NCBI GenBank assembly: GCA_029582155.1 | Contig: CM055899.1 | Coordinates: 76,459,574-76,523,573 of the forward strand | Source of the DNA: Panopea generosa | Lineage: Eukaryota; Mollusca; Bivalvia; Adapedonta; Hiatellidae | DNA length: 64,000 bases | Direction of reading: 5' to 3' | In this document: positions 10,657-23,500 of the stretch, one piece after another | Layout: each line of letters opens with the position of its first letter | Numbering within the stretch: position 1 is the stretch's first letter | Notes under the pieces: model-generated | What the model was told of the DNA's origin: nothing | Seen by the model: only the letters and a program-made list of their open reading frames with translations | Databases searched by the model: none | Translations under genes and position numbers: made by a program

Positions 10657-13600
10657 TCAAACACCCCTACACTCTCCACAACCAACAGAACATTCGAGCC
10701 CATGCTTTCTACACGTGCACCTTTTCGTATCACAGTTAACTTTACAATTGCATTTTATCATTTTTAACTCACTGTCCGGCGCTGGTGGTAAATGCATCTT
10801 GATTGGTAACATCTTGTTTTCGACAAATTCCCATCCCCACTCTTGAGGTGCTATTTCTACATTTGAGCTTACCCAAGTTTGAACTTGAAAGTAAACTCGC
10901 AAGCTATGTTGCATTACTGTAGCCGATGTTGGTGGAAGTGTATGTACTTGTACATAGGTTGTACTAGTCATTACTTTACTAGCGAATTTTCTGAAACGTA
11001 ACAAATCCATACCCTCTAATGGAACCCCGCAATAAAGAATAACTAATGCACGTTCCCTGCTATTAGAATATCCTCTCGTAAACTTGTCTTTGTAAATGTT
11101 TCTGTGCATTCTTGAAATTGTTTGTTCTTTATAAGCTTTTTAAGTGCTGGCCCTTTCCCAACCCCAAAAAGTCGTGATGTCGCATCACATCCTGTAACAG
11201 CATGCACAAACAGTAACCATCTACATGTACGCGGTTCAAGTAACACCTTTGTCCGCTTAATATCACAAACTTTTAATGTTTTAGACATGTTTTGCTTCCC
11301 TTCCGACTTAAAGAAAATACTGTTACTTTCAATATTAGCATGATAGATCAGCAAAACAAGAAGATCTGTGTCTTCACCACTCAAAATCACGTTACGCTCT
11401 TCTGCACAAGAAACTGCTGTCTGTACTATAAGTAAATCGGCATCACCCTCCGCATATACTACTTTATGACTTTTGTTTTCCAGAGACCCACCTAGCATTT
11501 TTATGAATTGCTGTTTGTTTTCCGAATTTGCGAAAAAAAATGTTCTTTTTTTCCTTTAAATGGAGTACTGTCTTTGAAATTAACTTTTGTACCCACAGCC
11601 CCTTTTGAACGTCGCAAATGTGTTTCATCTTTTGTAGATGGTCCAGACTCATATCAATCAAATACAACTACTGGGTCATGAAACTTTCTAGATACATAAT
11701 CTACATAAACACTACACATTTCAGAAAATGTTGAAGCACGGTTCCATGGTATGCGCTGAAGATATGCTCTACCATCAATTACATGTTGAATTGTGTTGCT
11801 TTCTGGCTCCTCTTGTCTGCCACAATCTCCTAAGGACCAAATTTCATCTGCCAGTGCTGGTTTCTGTGGCTGTCTCATAAAGCCAGAAATCAAAGAGTGC
11901 AGATGGTACGCTAGAAAGTTCATATGTGAATACCTCAGATATATCGTCTACTGATTTATTTGCAGCTGTTGTCAGCCTCTGGAAAAGAAGTTGTGGATCA
12001 ACCTGAATTGTCTGTCCGTCTACCTTTACTGCATTTTTTGTATTCAATAGCTTAACCTGTTCTAACCGTTTCAATGAATGTGCAAATGCATTTTTACCTT
12101 GCATTGATGCTACAATTTTTTAAACGTTTTCGTTGGCTATTTCGACATTTACAGAGGAATCAGAAGTTACTCCAGTCTTCATATTTCGTAGAGATGGATC
12201 CCCAGTTAACGGATTTCTTTCAAGAAGAAATGACAAGAAAGATAGTGTGTCCTTGTAGTCTCTTTCTTTTCTTGCTTGGCCACATTCCTTATGTTGACTT
12301 CTTGTGTTGTACGCAGTTCCGCTGAAATCCTGCATTCCGTTATTTATCTCCGCGCATGATGGCAGAGATAGAAGCCATTGTGTCCGCTGTTTCTCTGACA
12401 TTCCCTTTCCTCGGGTCAGTCCGCCATAAGTCTTTACACTTCTCATTAACATCTGCTCAATAACTAGATCAGTTGATAATCCTGCCCAATATCTGTCTGG
12501 TCTTCGAACAACATGAAGACCTGATTTGAAATGCTGATAAACTGTGTGGTGGGTTATTTCGAGTTTTCTCATCGTTTGGAGATAAATATAGGCCGATTTA
12601 AGATACAGATTGTGACCTGCTGCTGCAAAGTAAGGAAGCATTTGGTGAAGCGCTTGCAAATGAAGTTCCTAATTACCTGTGCTTTTCTTTCAAAAATAAT
12701 CTAAGTATATCTATCATCTCCATGTATTGAAGCCAAAGAGCTGCCGTCCGGAACTTTTTCAACGAGTTCTTTTCTTCTGAGAATTGTTGGTTTATTTTCT
12801 CAAGCTCATCATTTTCAGATACAGAATAAAGATCGATTTTTCCCATAGCAAGATCATCATATAGTTTACCGATGTTACTCAAATCTTCGTTTGGCCTGCT
12901 TGCCATGTTGAACGTTTCATGTACTTCATTTACTTCATAAAGGTCATTTATGATAATTTGCTGGTCACTCGATGCATTGTTACTATCGCATTTTAGTAGC
13001 AGTGGAATCTTACATACTTTCGAGATTATTATTGAATTTGAATTTAAAGCATTGTCTATGAGCAAATGTCCCCTGATTGCGCTTGCAACTGCTTTGCCAT
13101 TCAGCATATGTCTAACAGCATTTTTAGCGTAGACAGTTTCTAAAAGCTCGCAAAAGCCTGTTTCTTGCATCAGATGACCAATACATCCAAGGAATCTCAT
13201 GATTGTATGAAAACCTCCTAACTTTAATATCACTTTACGAATGCTACTATTCTATTGTTCGTTCAACACGACAGTCAATGCCTTCCAATTTAATGGCTGG
13301 TCAAACGTTATCACAGGGTCCGTTCCTTATTTGACTGCTAAATCACCAACAAACCTTAGAGTTGTGTATATGCATGACATATCACTTGGGTTTAAATCAA
13401 TCATTGGCATAAATACAACTGATGATTTTCCCGAACAATCACCTTCTTGTATCATCTGCATAAGTCCAGACCACCCAGGTCGAACCGGTCTTATGGGCCA
13501 AGACAATTTAAGCAGAAGATCAAGTTTCAAAGTGCCGTCCAAACCCCTTAAATTTTCAAGATCATCAAATGTGAGTAGTACTTTATTGGTTTCATTTGCT

Positions 13601-14539
13601 CTGTAGTATGATATCTTTATATCCCCAGCAGAGATGATGTCCTCTGTTGAAACGGTCATTCTAGGGATAGGTTTGTGATTTTGTGTTCCTGGTGCCATAC
13701 ATGCAACGATGCCCATCCCATGGAAAATTCCGTGTCCATCCAAAGTCCTAATATTATGATCTACGTTATCAGCGACGAATTGGACAACTTTACCAGGTTG
13801 AAAACCATAGAGATCCGTCCCTTGAGAAACTACTGCATTTGATTCAAACTTTTGAACTTCAGTGTATGAACAACAAAACCCAAGGTTGTATAAAGTATCG
13901 ATGAGAAACTTGGATGCAAAGTGATGATGCAGCTGAACCCCAAGTCCTAATTGAAGGGGTGCAATAATGATCCTTGGTCTTGTAGCTTGTATGGTTGATT
14001 GACCAATCTTCACATTGGCATTCTTTTCACTAAAAGGTGTTCTTAAGAACAAGCCGAGACACTCTGACAAATATGCAATGTTTTGTTTAACAGATGAAAG
14101 TTCTGAAGGAGTTGGGTAATTAGCTTTTGAAGTCTCCATTGTTTTGATTTCACTTCTTATCAGTTTTGCTGCTGTTTTCAAAATTGCTTGCAATATTTTC
14201 AGTTTCAGTATCAACACTATTTTGACGTTGATAATAATCATGAAGAATAGATGAAGCTGTATTTTTCAGTGTTACTACATCACTTTTACCATTCAACTCA
14301 GAAATTATTATTGCAGTGCCAAAATGTTCTATTAATTTCTTTTTTATGTATGTTTTGCTAAAAGCATCGTCTCCACAAATTTCGTGCATTTTGTACACAA
14401 GATCTGGTATAGTTAACTGCTCATTGTCATTTTCTTCCTGATAATGTATGACAGTGATGGAAGCTTCTGTGACCTCAAAATCTGCAGGCCTGTCGCGAGT
14501 TTGTTTACTGATTTTTTTCCACAGGATCACGTTCAACAT
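10657..14539 (-). pseudogene. Large FEN1/XPG-like nuclease with C-terminal CXC domain, multiply frameshifted
   Basis: Nine overlapping or abutting minus-strand frames, in order from 14539 to 10657, join into a ~1,290-codon protein with about eight frame breaks. The N-terminal third has EQLTIPDLVYKM and GTAIIISELNGKSDVVT (14300-14440). The next part has VADNVDHNIRTLDGHGIFHG (about 13715-13785). A PIN-like nuclease follows: VIDGRAYLQRIPW (Asp at 11774), VVFD (about 11654), AEGDAD (11434-11450), SGEDTDLLVLL (about 11350-11375), then GCDATSRLFGVGKGPALKKL (11140-11192). The order D, D, E/D-x-D, D-x-D, D plus a helix-turn-helix GxGK motif is that of FEN1/XPG nucleases. The C-terminus (10657-10750) is CNCKVNCDTKRCTCR..GLECSVGCGECRG, like tesmin/TSO1 CXC domains. 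Similar uncharacterised proteins are, to my knowledge, common in invertebrate genomes; the nuclease reading is my own alignment by eye. Confidence 0.72.
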
Positions 14540-16214
14540 TATTTATGCAAAACCGTTTCTTTTGCAATTAGTTTTAGGTATATTAACAGACTGACTGGAC
14601 TATATGTAGAGTGCGAAATGGAGATCAATGTGTAAATTGCGAAATGGAGTTTCTTATGTCTTATGTTAAGAAATTGAGTAATGAAATTGCGATTTTATGT
14701 TTAGTTAATTTATATAAATAATTACTTGAATATTCTAATTATGTTACCGACATTGTGAAAAATTTAATACTTAGCTTGAAAATCGACTGCGAAATGGAGA
14801 TCCGTTTGTAAAGTGCGAAATGGAGTTTCTTATGTAAAATGCGAAACTGAGTAATGCAATCGATATTTTACGTTTATTTTTGTAAGCTAGTATACATACA
14901 TTTTGATGTTGGTTTTTTTTTGTTGTATTTTGTATTAATATTAATTTGATGTGTCAAGTTAAAAAAATACACATGTATATATTATAATATTGTCTCTGCC
15001 ATCTGGAAATCCATGGGTAAATTGCGAAAGGAGTTTCTCATGTAAAGTGAAATATATTTTTTAATGTTTTCTTCCATCTGCCAGTTTTAAGAAAAACTTA
15101 TAATGAAGTGACTTTAAATACTGTTACAAATATAGGGTCTAGAAATGGAGATGTGTAAAGTCGAAATCGAATTTCCAATGTAAAGTGCGGTATAGAGAAA
15201 TAAAATCTGCCGATTAGCTTAACTATTTTCTATATTTTAAATATGAATAAATATCAACGCCACAGTAGATTTTAGATTTCAATAATTTATCACCTGCAGA
15301 ATGGAGTAATTAAGAAAGTTATTTTAGTGAAAACCTAAAATAGATCAAATATATCTACTACTGTTAATAAATATATTTATAGACTACTGTTAAAAAATGT
15401 ACTACTGTTAAATTTTGTAAATGAGTTAAATTACCAGTGTAAACTCTGTCGTCGTAAGTTTTTCTTTACCTTCGCACTTTGATCTGTGTCATTTTGGCGA
15501 GCAGGATAAGCTGATTAAGTAACCAGTGGACAGCATCGGCAGAGTCGTTATTTATCCCGCTGCACCACTGGCTGGATAAGACGTTTATGTAGATAGGTCT
15601 ACCCCACGGCCGGAAAAGTGACCGGATCGGCCGAAATTTGACCGGGTTTTAGTAGTACCCCTGTAAATAGCGAAATGGAGTGCAATGGAGAGTAAATAGC
15701 GAAATGGAGATATAAAATTGCTATCTTAACTAAATCAATCAGCACCTATATTAATGCTTTTATTGTTATATGAAGATATGTTTGATGTGTCAAGTTAAAA
15801 AATAAAGTAAAAATAATCGTTTATTCCCACACATATAATGTAATCAAGACTTTCCAGCTGGGTACAAAATCCCAATATCGCCAAACAGGGAACCAGGCCA
15901 ATTATTATTTATATCCGTTTGAACCCACGTTGTTTTGCTGAAAACAATAACACACGGGTGTATTTCTTTAAAAGCAAGTTCCTCAACCTTGTCATTGCAC
16001 AATGTTGTCACGGCTGACAAGACAGGTAATTGGATATATCAATTATAAATGACGCATGTGTCTGCCAAATTTGCAGATTTTTAACAAACCTGATGAATCA
16101 ACAGATCAAGGTCGCATCGAACCCATCACACAACCCCCAGCACCCGCGATCCATTCGGACAATTGTGAAAGGGTATCAAGTGCTACCCATCAAGCGTCAA
16201 ACAATCGTTTCCGA

Positions 16215-16660
16215 CTGTTGTGAATGTACAAAGGTCATTTACAACAGCCTTGCTGTTAAGCTAGCTTATATAGCGACATGGTTGAAGTGCACTGACTATT
16301 TGAAGTTAAGCAAAGAAGTACGGGGTTAGTACTTGGATGGGTGACCGCTGTCACTTTAATGGCGATGAGGATTAACTTTCAACTTTCAAACCTAAATATG
16401 TACGATTCTTTCTTTCCTTGGTATGGGGCACGAACTGCAGGAAGCCACAGGCTGTGCAGTTGAGGCTAAGACCTAAAGGTTAAAGAGGGGAGGTGTGTAG
16501 TGAATGTTCATGGGTCACTTACAACAGCCATGCTGTTAAGTTAGCTTTTATAGTGACATTGTTGAAGTGTACTGACTGTATTGGGAGTTAAGCAACAAAG
16601 TATGGGGTTAATACTTGGATGGGTGACCACTGTCACTTTACGACCAATCATTTTCTGAAG
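16215..16660 (+). mobile_element. Pair of 5S-rRNA-like elements in direct repeat
   Basis: Two copies about 285 bp apart (about 16215-16360 and 16500-16645) share ACAACAGCC.TGCTGTTAAG, TTGAAGTG.ACTGACT, and then a 5S rRNA segment: GTTAAGCAA..AAGTA.GGGGTTA, then TACTTGGATGGGTGACC. That last stretch is the 5S internal promoter region (A box to C box). The 5' half of 5S is missing, so these are not functional rRNA genes; they look like a 5S-derived (SINE3-type) repeat or 5S pseudogenes duplicated in tandem. Confidence 0.72.
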
Positions 16661-16669
16661 AAATGTCTA

Positions 16670-16925
16670 TAAAGGCGACTGTAGTGTAGTGAAAAGTGTT
16701 GGCAGCTCACACCAGAGGTTGCAGACTCGAGAATGGTTTATATAAGCTCTGAGCTTACTTCGCAATCAAGCTAAGAGAAATTGGTATAAACTAACAATGT
16801 ATGCACATAGTGTAGTGGATAGAGTACCAGAGGTTCTGGGTTCAATCCCAAGCTTGACCCAAGGAGGCAGACTCGAGAGCAGTTCAAATAACCATAATCT
16901 TTCTTAGCAGTCAATCTTAAATAAA
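16670..16925 (+). mobile_element. tRNA-like SINE segment downstream of the 5S-like pair
   Basis: Contains an A-box-like TAGTGTAGTGGATAGAG followed by the B-box-like GGGTTCAATCCCA about 25 bases later. GCAGACTCGAGA occurs twice (16725 and 16867), and AGTGTAGTG also recurs at 16685 and 16809, so two related units about 130 bp apart are present. Confidence 0.5.
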
Positions 16926-17055
16926 TATGTATAAGCTAAAACAATTATAATATATAAGGTGAATTTTAAAAAAGTACTTTTGCAGGAGTTTTGGCCTCTT
17001 TTCTACTTGAATTATATTAAAATTGACTAACATATATTTATTATACCAGCGTGGA

Positions 17056-17215
17056 GCACGTGGTCCAGTAGCAACAAACCCATGATTGGAAGGGTCCTGA
17101 GTTAGATCCATCGCCATGGCTGTGTGATGTCCTTGAGCAAGACACCTTTTTCGCATATGCTAAATACTGGTTTTACCCAGGAAGACATCGAGCGTGATTT
17201 GTCTAAGTTGAAATA
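17056..17215 (+). mobile_element. SINE family C, copy 1
   Basis: Body reads TGTCCTTGAGCAAGACACCT, then TCGCATATGCTAAATACTGG and GAGCGTGATTTGTCTAAGTT, shared with copies at 31363 and 52905. The tRNA-like head (GTGGTCCAGTAGCAACA ... GAGTTAGATCC) is degraded. Confidence 0.65.
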
Positions 17216-17435
17216 ACTTGTATCACAATCGAAGTAAAATAAATAAGTTTAAACTATTATACCAGCATAGCTAAATATAAGTACTGCAGGCTGGGGCATG
17301 CTGAAAAAAACCTGATTTAATTGATATTCCCGTCATGGCCAGCTATGTTCAATTATAAAATTAGTTAACCAGTATTTTGAATCTGTTTAAAAATTATATA
17401 TTATAACCAACTTGCTTTTTCCCTTTTTTTTTCAG

Positions 17436-17544
17436 TTGAGGCTTGCAAACAGATCACTTACTAGACTGTCAATGAATGCAGCATTCTCCTCGGAAACAAA
17501 GAGTCCAGTAAATATGGATCAAACTAACTCGAGAGTAGAAAATT
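17436..17544 (+). CDS. SSBP1: SSBP1 exon with mitochondrial presequence
   Basis: Acceptor: pyrimidine run then TTCAG before 17436. Donor is GTAATT at 17545, a weak but acceptable site. It encodes 36 codons plus one base: LRLANRSLTRLSMNAAF followed by a polar linker ending SRVEN. The rich Arg/Ser/Leu content with no acidic residue in the first 19 fits a matrix-targeting signal. The frame is open upstream into the pyrimidine tract, but that is intron. Confidence 0.8.
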
Positions 17545-20500
17545 GTAATTACCAAAAAATTAGCTTTTCATTGTTATGTCAATTGAAAATTGAGGGGGTG
17601 GAGATATAGTATCACCCCTGTTCGGACTTACGAAAATGGTTTCCGACTTATATCTTTACTTTTAATGAACAGATTTAAACCAAATTTGGTGTGTGACTTC
17701 ACATTCAGGAAATACAGATCAAGTTCTTATTTCGTTCCGGTCTGACGATTTTTGATGGAGTAATGCCCCATTTTGGACTTAGATTATTGACAAATGTCAA
17801 GAAATTGGTTTCCGCTCGATATCTCTTGAAGAATTGGATGGATTTGATTCATATTTGGTAGAAAGATAAATGATGATACACTACAGCTCATGTTCGATTT
17901 CCGTCAAAATTCCTTTATATTAATTAGGTGTTCTGGGCTCTGATTGGCTGATAGTTTCCGACCTCTAAAGTCTTTATTTATGGACCGATTTTGACAAAAA
18001 TTTATATTTGGCTTTTTATCAACAAGTCCCAGGTCAAGTTCGACAATGGATGGAATTGGCGCATATTAGTTACGTGATCTGGAATCTAATTGGCTGACGG
18101 TTTCCGACCTCTGAAATATCTATTGATGGACCGATTTCTATGAAACTTGATATTTGGCATTATTGATATCTACAATGTAGTTACAAAGTGGGGGCATCTC
18201 TGTCCCACGGACGCATTTCTAGTTTTGTTTGTTTTAATACTAAAGAATCAAACAGCAATTTTGATAAATTTTCACTTGGTCTTCATGATTCTTATAGAAG
18301 ATAAAAAATACAGTCTAACCTGTGACCACTTATGCAGGTTTGGCTGTACTACAGTTTCATGTGCAGACCCTTTATTTTGTTTCCATTTGAAAAACAGTAA
18401 AACATGCGTCATTGTTCAAATATTTGTGGCCATAGACAATGTATGATTAAAGGTAGGACAAATATTCGTGGCCATGGACAATGTATGATAAAAGGTTGGA
18501 CAAAAAATCGTGGCCATGGACAATGTATGATAAAATATTGGACAAATATTCGTGGCCATGGACAGTGTATGATAAAACATTGAACAAATATTCATGGCCA
18601 TAGGCAATGTATGATAAAACGTTGGGACAAATATTCGTAGCCCTAGACAATGTATGATAAAAGGTTGGACAAATATTGGTGGCCATGGACAATGTATGAT
18701 AAAACATTGGACAAATATTCGTGGCCATAGACAATGTATGATAAAAGGTTGAACAAATATTCGTGGCTATGGACAATGTATGATAAAACATTGGACAAAT
18801 ATTCGTGGCCATGGACAATGTATGATAAAATGTTGGGACAAATATTCGTGGCCATGGGCAATGTATGATAAAACGTTGGAAAAATATTCGTGGCCATGGA
18901 CAATGTATGATAAAACAGACAAATATTCGTGGCCATAGGCAATGTATGATAAAACGTTGGACAAATATTTGTGGCCATAGACAATGTATGATAAAACGTT
19001 GGACAAATATTCGTGGCCATAGGCAATGTATGATAAAACATTGGACAAATATTCGTGGCCATGGACAATGTATGATAAAACATTGGACAAATATTCATGG
19101 CCATGGACAATGTATGATAAAACATTGGACAAATATTCGTGGCCATAGGCAATGTATGATAAAACATTGGACAAATATTCGTGGCCATGGACAATGTATG
19201 CTAAAACGTTGGACAAATATTCGTGGCCATAGGCAATGTATGATTAAACGTTGGACAAATATTAGTGGCCATGGACAATGTATGATAAAACGTAAGACAA
19301 ATATTCGTGGCCATAGGCAATGTATGATAAAACGCTGGACAAATATTCGTGGCAATTGGCAATGTATGATAAAATGTTGGACAAATATTCGTGGCCATAG
19401 GAAATGTATGATAAAACAGACAAATATTTGTGGCCATAGGCAATGTATGATAAAACTTTGGACAAATATTAGAGGCCATAGGCAATGTATGATAAAACGG
19501 ACAAATATTCATGGCAATAGGCAATGTATGATAAAACTGACAAATATTTGTGGCCATAGGCAATATATGGTAAAACGGTGGATAAATATTTGTGGCCATA
19601 GGCAATGTATGATAAAATGGACAAATATTCGTTGCCATAGACAATGTATGATTATAAGGACAACTATTCTTGGCCATAGGCAATGTATGATAAAATGGAC
19701 AAATATTCGTGACCATAGGCAATGTATGATAAAACATTGGACAAAATTTCATTGCCATGGACAATGTATGATAAAACATCGGACAAATATTCGTGGCCAT
19801 GGACAATGTATGATAAAACGTTGGGACAAATATTCGTGGCCATAGGCAATGTATGATAAAATGGACAAATATTCGTGGCCATACGCAATGTGTGATAAAA
19901 TGTTGGACAAATATTCGTTGCCATAGACATTGTATGATAAAACGTTGGACAAATATTTGTGGCCATAGACAATGTATGATAAAAGGTTGGACAAATATTC
20001 GTGGCCATAGACAATGTATGATAAAAGGTTGGACAAATATTCGTGGCCATAGACAATGTATGATAAAATGTTGGACAAATATTCGTGGCCATAGGCAATC
20101 TATGATAAAACGGACAAATATTCGTGGCCATTGGCAATGTATGATAAAACAGACAAATATTCATGGCCATAGGCAATGTATGATAAAATGGACAAATATT
20201 CGTGGCCATAGGAAATGTATGATAAAATATTGGACAAATATTTGTGGCCATAGGCAATTTATGATAAAATGGACAAATAGACGTGACTATAGGCAATGTA
20301 TGATAAAACGATGGACATACATTTGCGGTCCTAGACAATGTATGATAGAACAGACAAATATTCGTGGCCACAGGCAATGTATAATAAAACGGACAAATAT
20401 TCGTTGCCATACGCAATGTGTGATAAAATGTTGGACAAATATTCGTTGCCATAGACATTGTATGATAAAACGTTGGACAAATATTTGTGGCCATAGACAA

Positions 20501-23500
20501 TGTATGATAAAAGGTTGGACAAATATTCGTGGCCATAGACAATGTATGATAAAATGTTGGACAAATATTCCTGGCCATAGGCAATGTATGATAAAACGGA
20601 CAAATATTCGTGGCCATAGGCAATGTATGATAAAACAGACAAATATTCATGGCCATAGGCAATGTATGATAAAATGGACAAATATTCGTGGCCATAGGAA
20701 ATGTATGATAAAATATTGGACAAATATTTGTGGCCATAGGCAATTTATGATAAAATGGACAAATAGACGTGACTATAGGCAATGTATGATAAAACGATGG
20801 ACATACATTTGCGGCCCTAGACAATGTATGATAAAATGGACGAATATTCCTGGCCATAGGTAATGTATGATAGAACGGACAAATATTCGTGGCCACAGGC
20901 AATATGTAATAAAACGAACAAATATTCGTTGCCATATGCAATGTGTGATAAAATGTTGGACAAATATTCGTTGCCATAGACAATGTATGATAAAACGGAC
21001 AAATATTCGTGGCCATAGACAATGTATGATAAAACATTGGACAAATATTCATGGCCACAGGCAATGTATGATAAAACATTGGACAAATATTTGTGGCCAT
21101 AGGAAATGTATGATAAAACATTGGACAAATATTCATGGCCATAGGCAATGTATGATAAAATGGACAAATATTCATGGCCACAGGCAATGTATGATAAAAC
21201 ATTGGACAAATATTCATGGCCATAGGCAATGTATGATAAAACATTGGACAAATATTCATGGCCATAGGCAATGTATGATAAAATGGACAAATATTCATGG
21301 CCACAGGCAATGTATGATAAAACATTGGACAAATATTCATGGCCATAGGCAATGTATGATAAAACATTGGACAAATATTCATGGCCATAGGCAATGTTTG
21401 ATAAAATGGACAAATATTCATGGCCATAGGCAATGTATGATAAAACATTGGACAAATATTCATGGCCATAGGCAATGTATGATAAAATGGACAAATATCC
21501 GTGGCCACAGGCAATGTATGATAAAACATTGGACAAATATTCATGGCCATAGGCAATGTATGATAAAACATTGGACAAATATTCATGGCCATAGGCAATG
21601 TATGATAAAATGGACAAATATTCATGACCATAGGCAATGTATGATAAAACATTGGACAAATATTCATGGCCATAGGCAATGTATGATAAAATGGACAAAT
21701 ATCCGTGGCCACAGGCAATGTATCATAAAACATTGGACAAATATTCATGGCCATAGGCAATGTATGATAAAACATTGGACAAATATTCATGGCCATAGGC
21801 AATGTATGATAAAATGGACAAATATTCATGGCCATAGGCAATGTATGATAAAACATTGAACAAATATTCATGGCCATAGGCAATGTATGATAAAATGGAC
21901 AAATATCCGTGGCCACAGGCAATGTATGATAAAACATTGGACAAATATTCATGGCCATAGGCAATGTATGATAAAACATTGGACAAATATTCATGGCCAT
22001 AGGCAATGTATGATAAAATGGATAAATATTCATGGCCGTAGACAATGTATGATAAAAGGTTGGACAAATATCCGTGGCCACAGGCAATGTATGATAAAAT
22101 GTTGGACAAATATTCGTGGCCATAGGCAATGTATGATAAAATGGACAAATATTTGTGGCCATAGGCAATGTATGATAAAACAGACAAATATTCATGGCCA
22201 TAGGCAATGTATGATAAAATGGACAAATATTCGTGGCCATAGGAAATGTATGATAAAATATTGGACAAATATTTGTGGCCATAGGCAATTTATGATAAAA
22301 TGGACAAATAGACGTGACTATAGGCAATGTATGATAAAACGATGGACATACATTTGCGGCCCTAGACAATGTATGATAGAACGGACAAATATTCGTGGCC
22401 ACAGGCAATGTATAATAAAACGGACAAATATTCGTTGCCATACGCAATGTGTTATAAAATGTTGGACAAATATTCGTTGCCATAGACATTGTATGATAAA
22501 ACGTTGGACAAATATTTGTGGCCATAGACAATGTATGATAAAAGGTTGGACAAATATTCGTGGCCATAGACAATGTAAGATAAAATGTTGGACAAATAGT
22601 TGTGGCCATACGCAATGTGTGATAAAATGTTGGACAAATATTCGTTGCCATAGACATTGTATGATAAAACGTTGGACAAATATTTGTGGCCATAGACAAT
22701 GTATGATAAAAGGTTGGACAAATATTCGTGGCCATAGACAATGTAAGATAAAATGTTGGACAAATATTCGTGGCCATAGGCAATGTATGATAAAACATTG
22801 GACAAATATTCATGGCCATAGGCAATGTATGATAAACAGACAAATATTCATGGCCATAGGCAATGTATGATAAAATGGACAAATATTCGTGGCCATAGGA
22901 AATGTATGATAAAATATTGGACAAATATTTGTGGCCATAGGCAATTTATGATAAAATGGACAAATAGACCTGACTATAGGCAATGTATGATAAAACGATG
23001 GACATACATTTGCGGCCCTAGACAATGTATGATAAAACAGACGAATATTCCTGGCCATAGGTAATGTATGATAGAACGGACAAATATTCGTGGCCACAGG
23101 CAATGTATAATAAAACGGACAAATATTCGTTGCCATAAGCAATGTGTGATAAAATGTTTGACAAATATTCGTTGCCATAGACATTGTATGATAAAACGTT
23201 GGACAAATATTTGTGGCCATAGACAATGTATGATAAAAGGTTGGACAAATATTCGTGGCCATAGACAATGTATGATAAAATGTTGGACAAATATTCGTGG
23301 CCATAGGCAATGTATGATAAAACGGACAAATATTCGTGGCCATAGGCAATGTATGATAAAACATTGGACAAATATTCATGGCCACAGGCAATGTATGATA
23401 AAACATTGGACAAATATTTGTGGCCATAGGAAATGTATGATAAAACATTGGACAAATATTCATGACCATAGGCAATGTATGATAAAATGGACAAATATTC

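Larger units (their letters stand above)
9735..15840 (-). mobile_element. Candidate novel mobile element: FEN/XPG-like nuclease-CXC gene between GCGAAATGGAG repeat clusters
   Basis: A broken single gene (10657-14539, minus) is flanked by related direct repeats of about 200 bp. The left copy is 9735-9936 and the right is 15667-15838. Both start with GCGAAATGGAG motifs, continue through GATATAAAATTGCTAT, and share TATGTTTGATGTGTCAAGTT and CCCACACATATA. A third related copy lies between the gene start and the right repeat (14610-15000). GCGAAATGGAG occurs nine times: 9738, 9757, 9776, 14613, 14639, 14789, 14815, 15670, 15699. All are in the same orientation, and I saw none elsewhere in the window. 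Exact ends and a target-site duplication could not be fixed. The repeats could be LTR-like, subterminal protein-binding sites, or a satellite the gene landed in. Confidence 0.6.

Noticed and set aside
12074..13606. Plus-strand frames of 60-121 codons in the nuclease region
   Set aside because: They are antisense to the nuclease-CXC gene, which has clear motifs on the minus strand.
9735..15840. Calling the nuclease element an LTR retrotransposon
   Set aside because: It has flanking direct repeats, but no RT, integrase, protease, primer-binding site or polypurine tract was seen.
16030..16329. 99-codon plus-strand frame
   Set aside because: Its end overlaps the 5S-like repeat, and it has no recognised domain or splice context.
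16300..16355. Functional 5S rRNA gene
   Set aside because: Only the 3' half including the internal promoter is present; the 5' half of 5S is missing.
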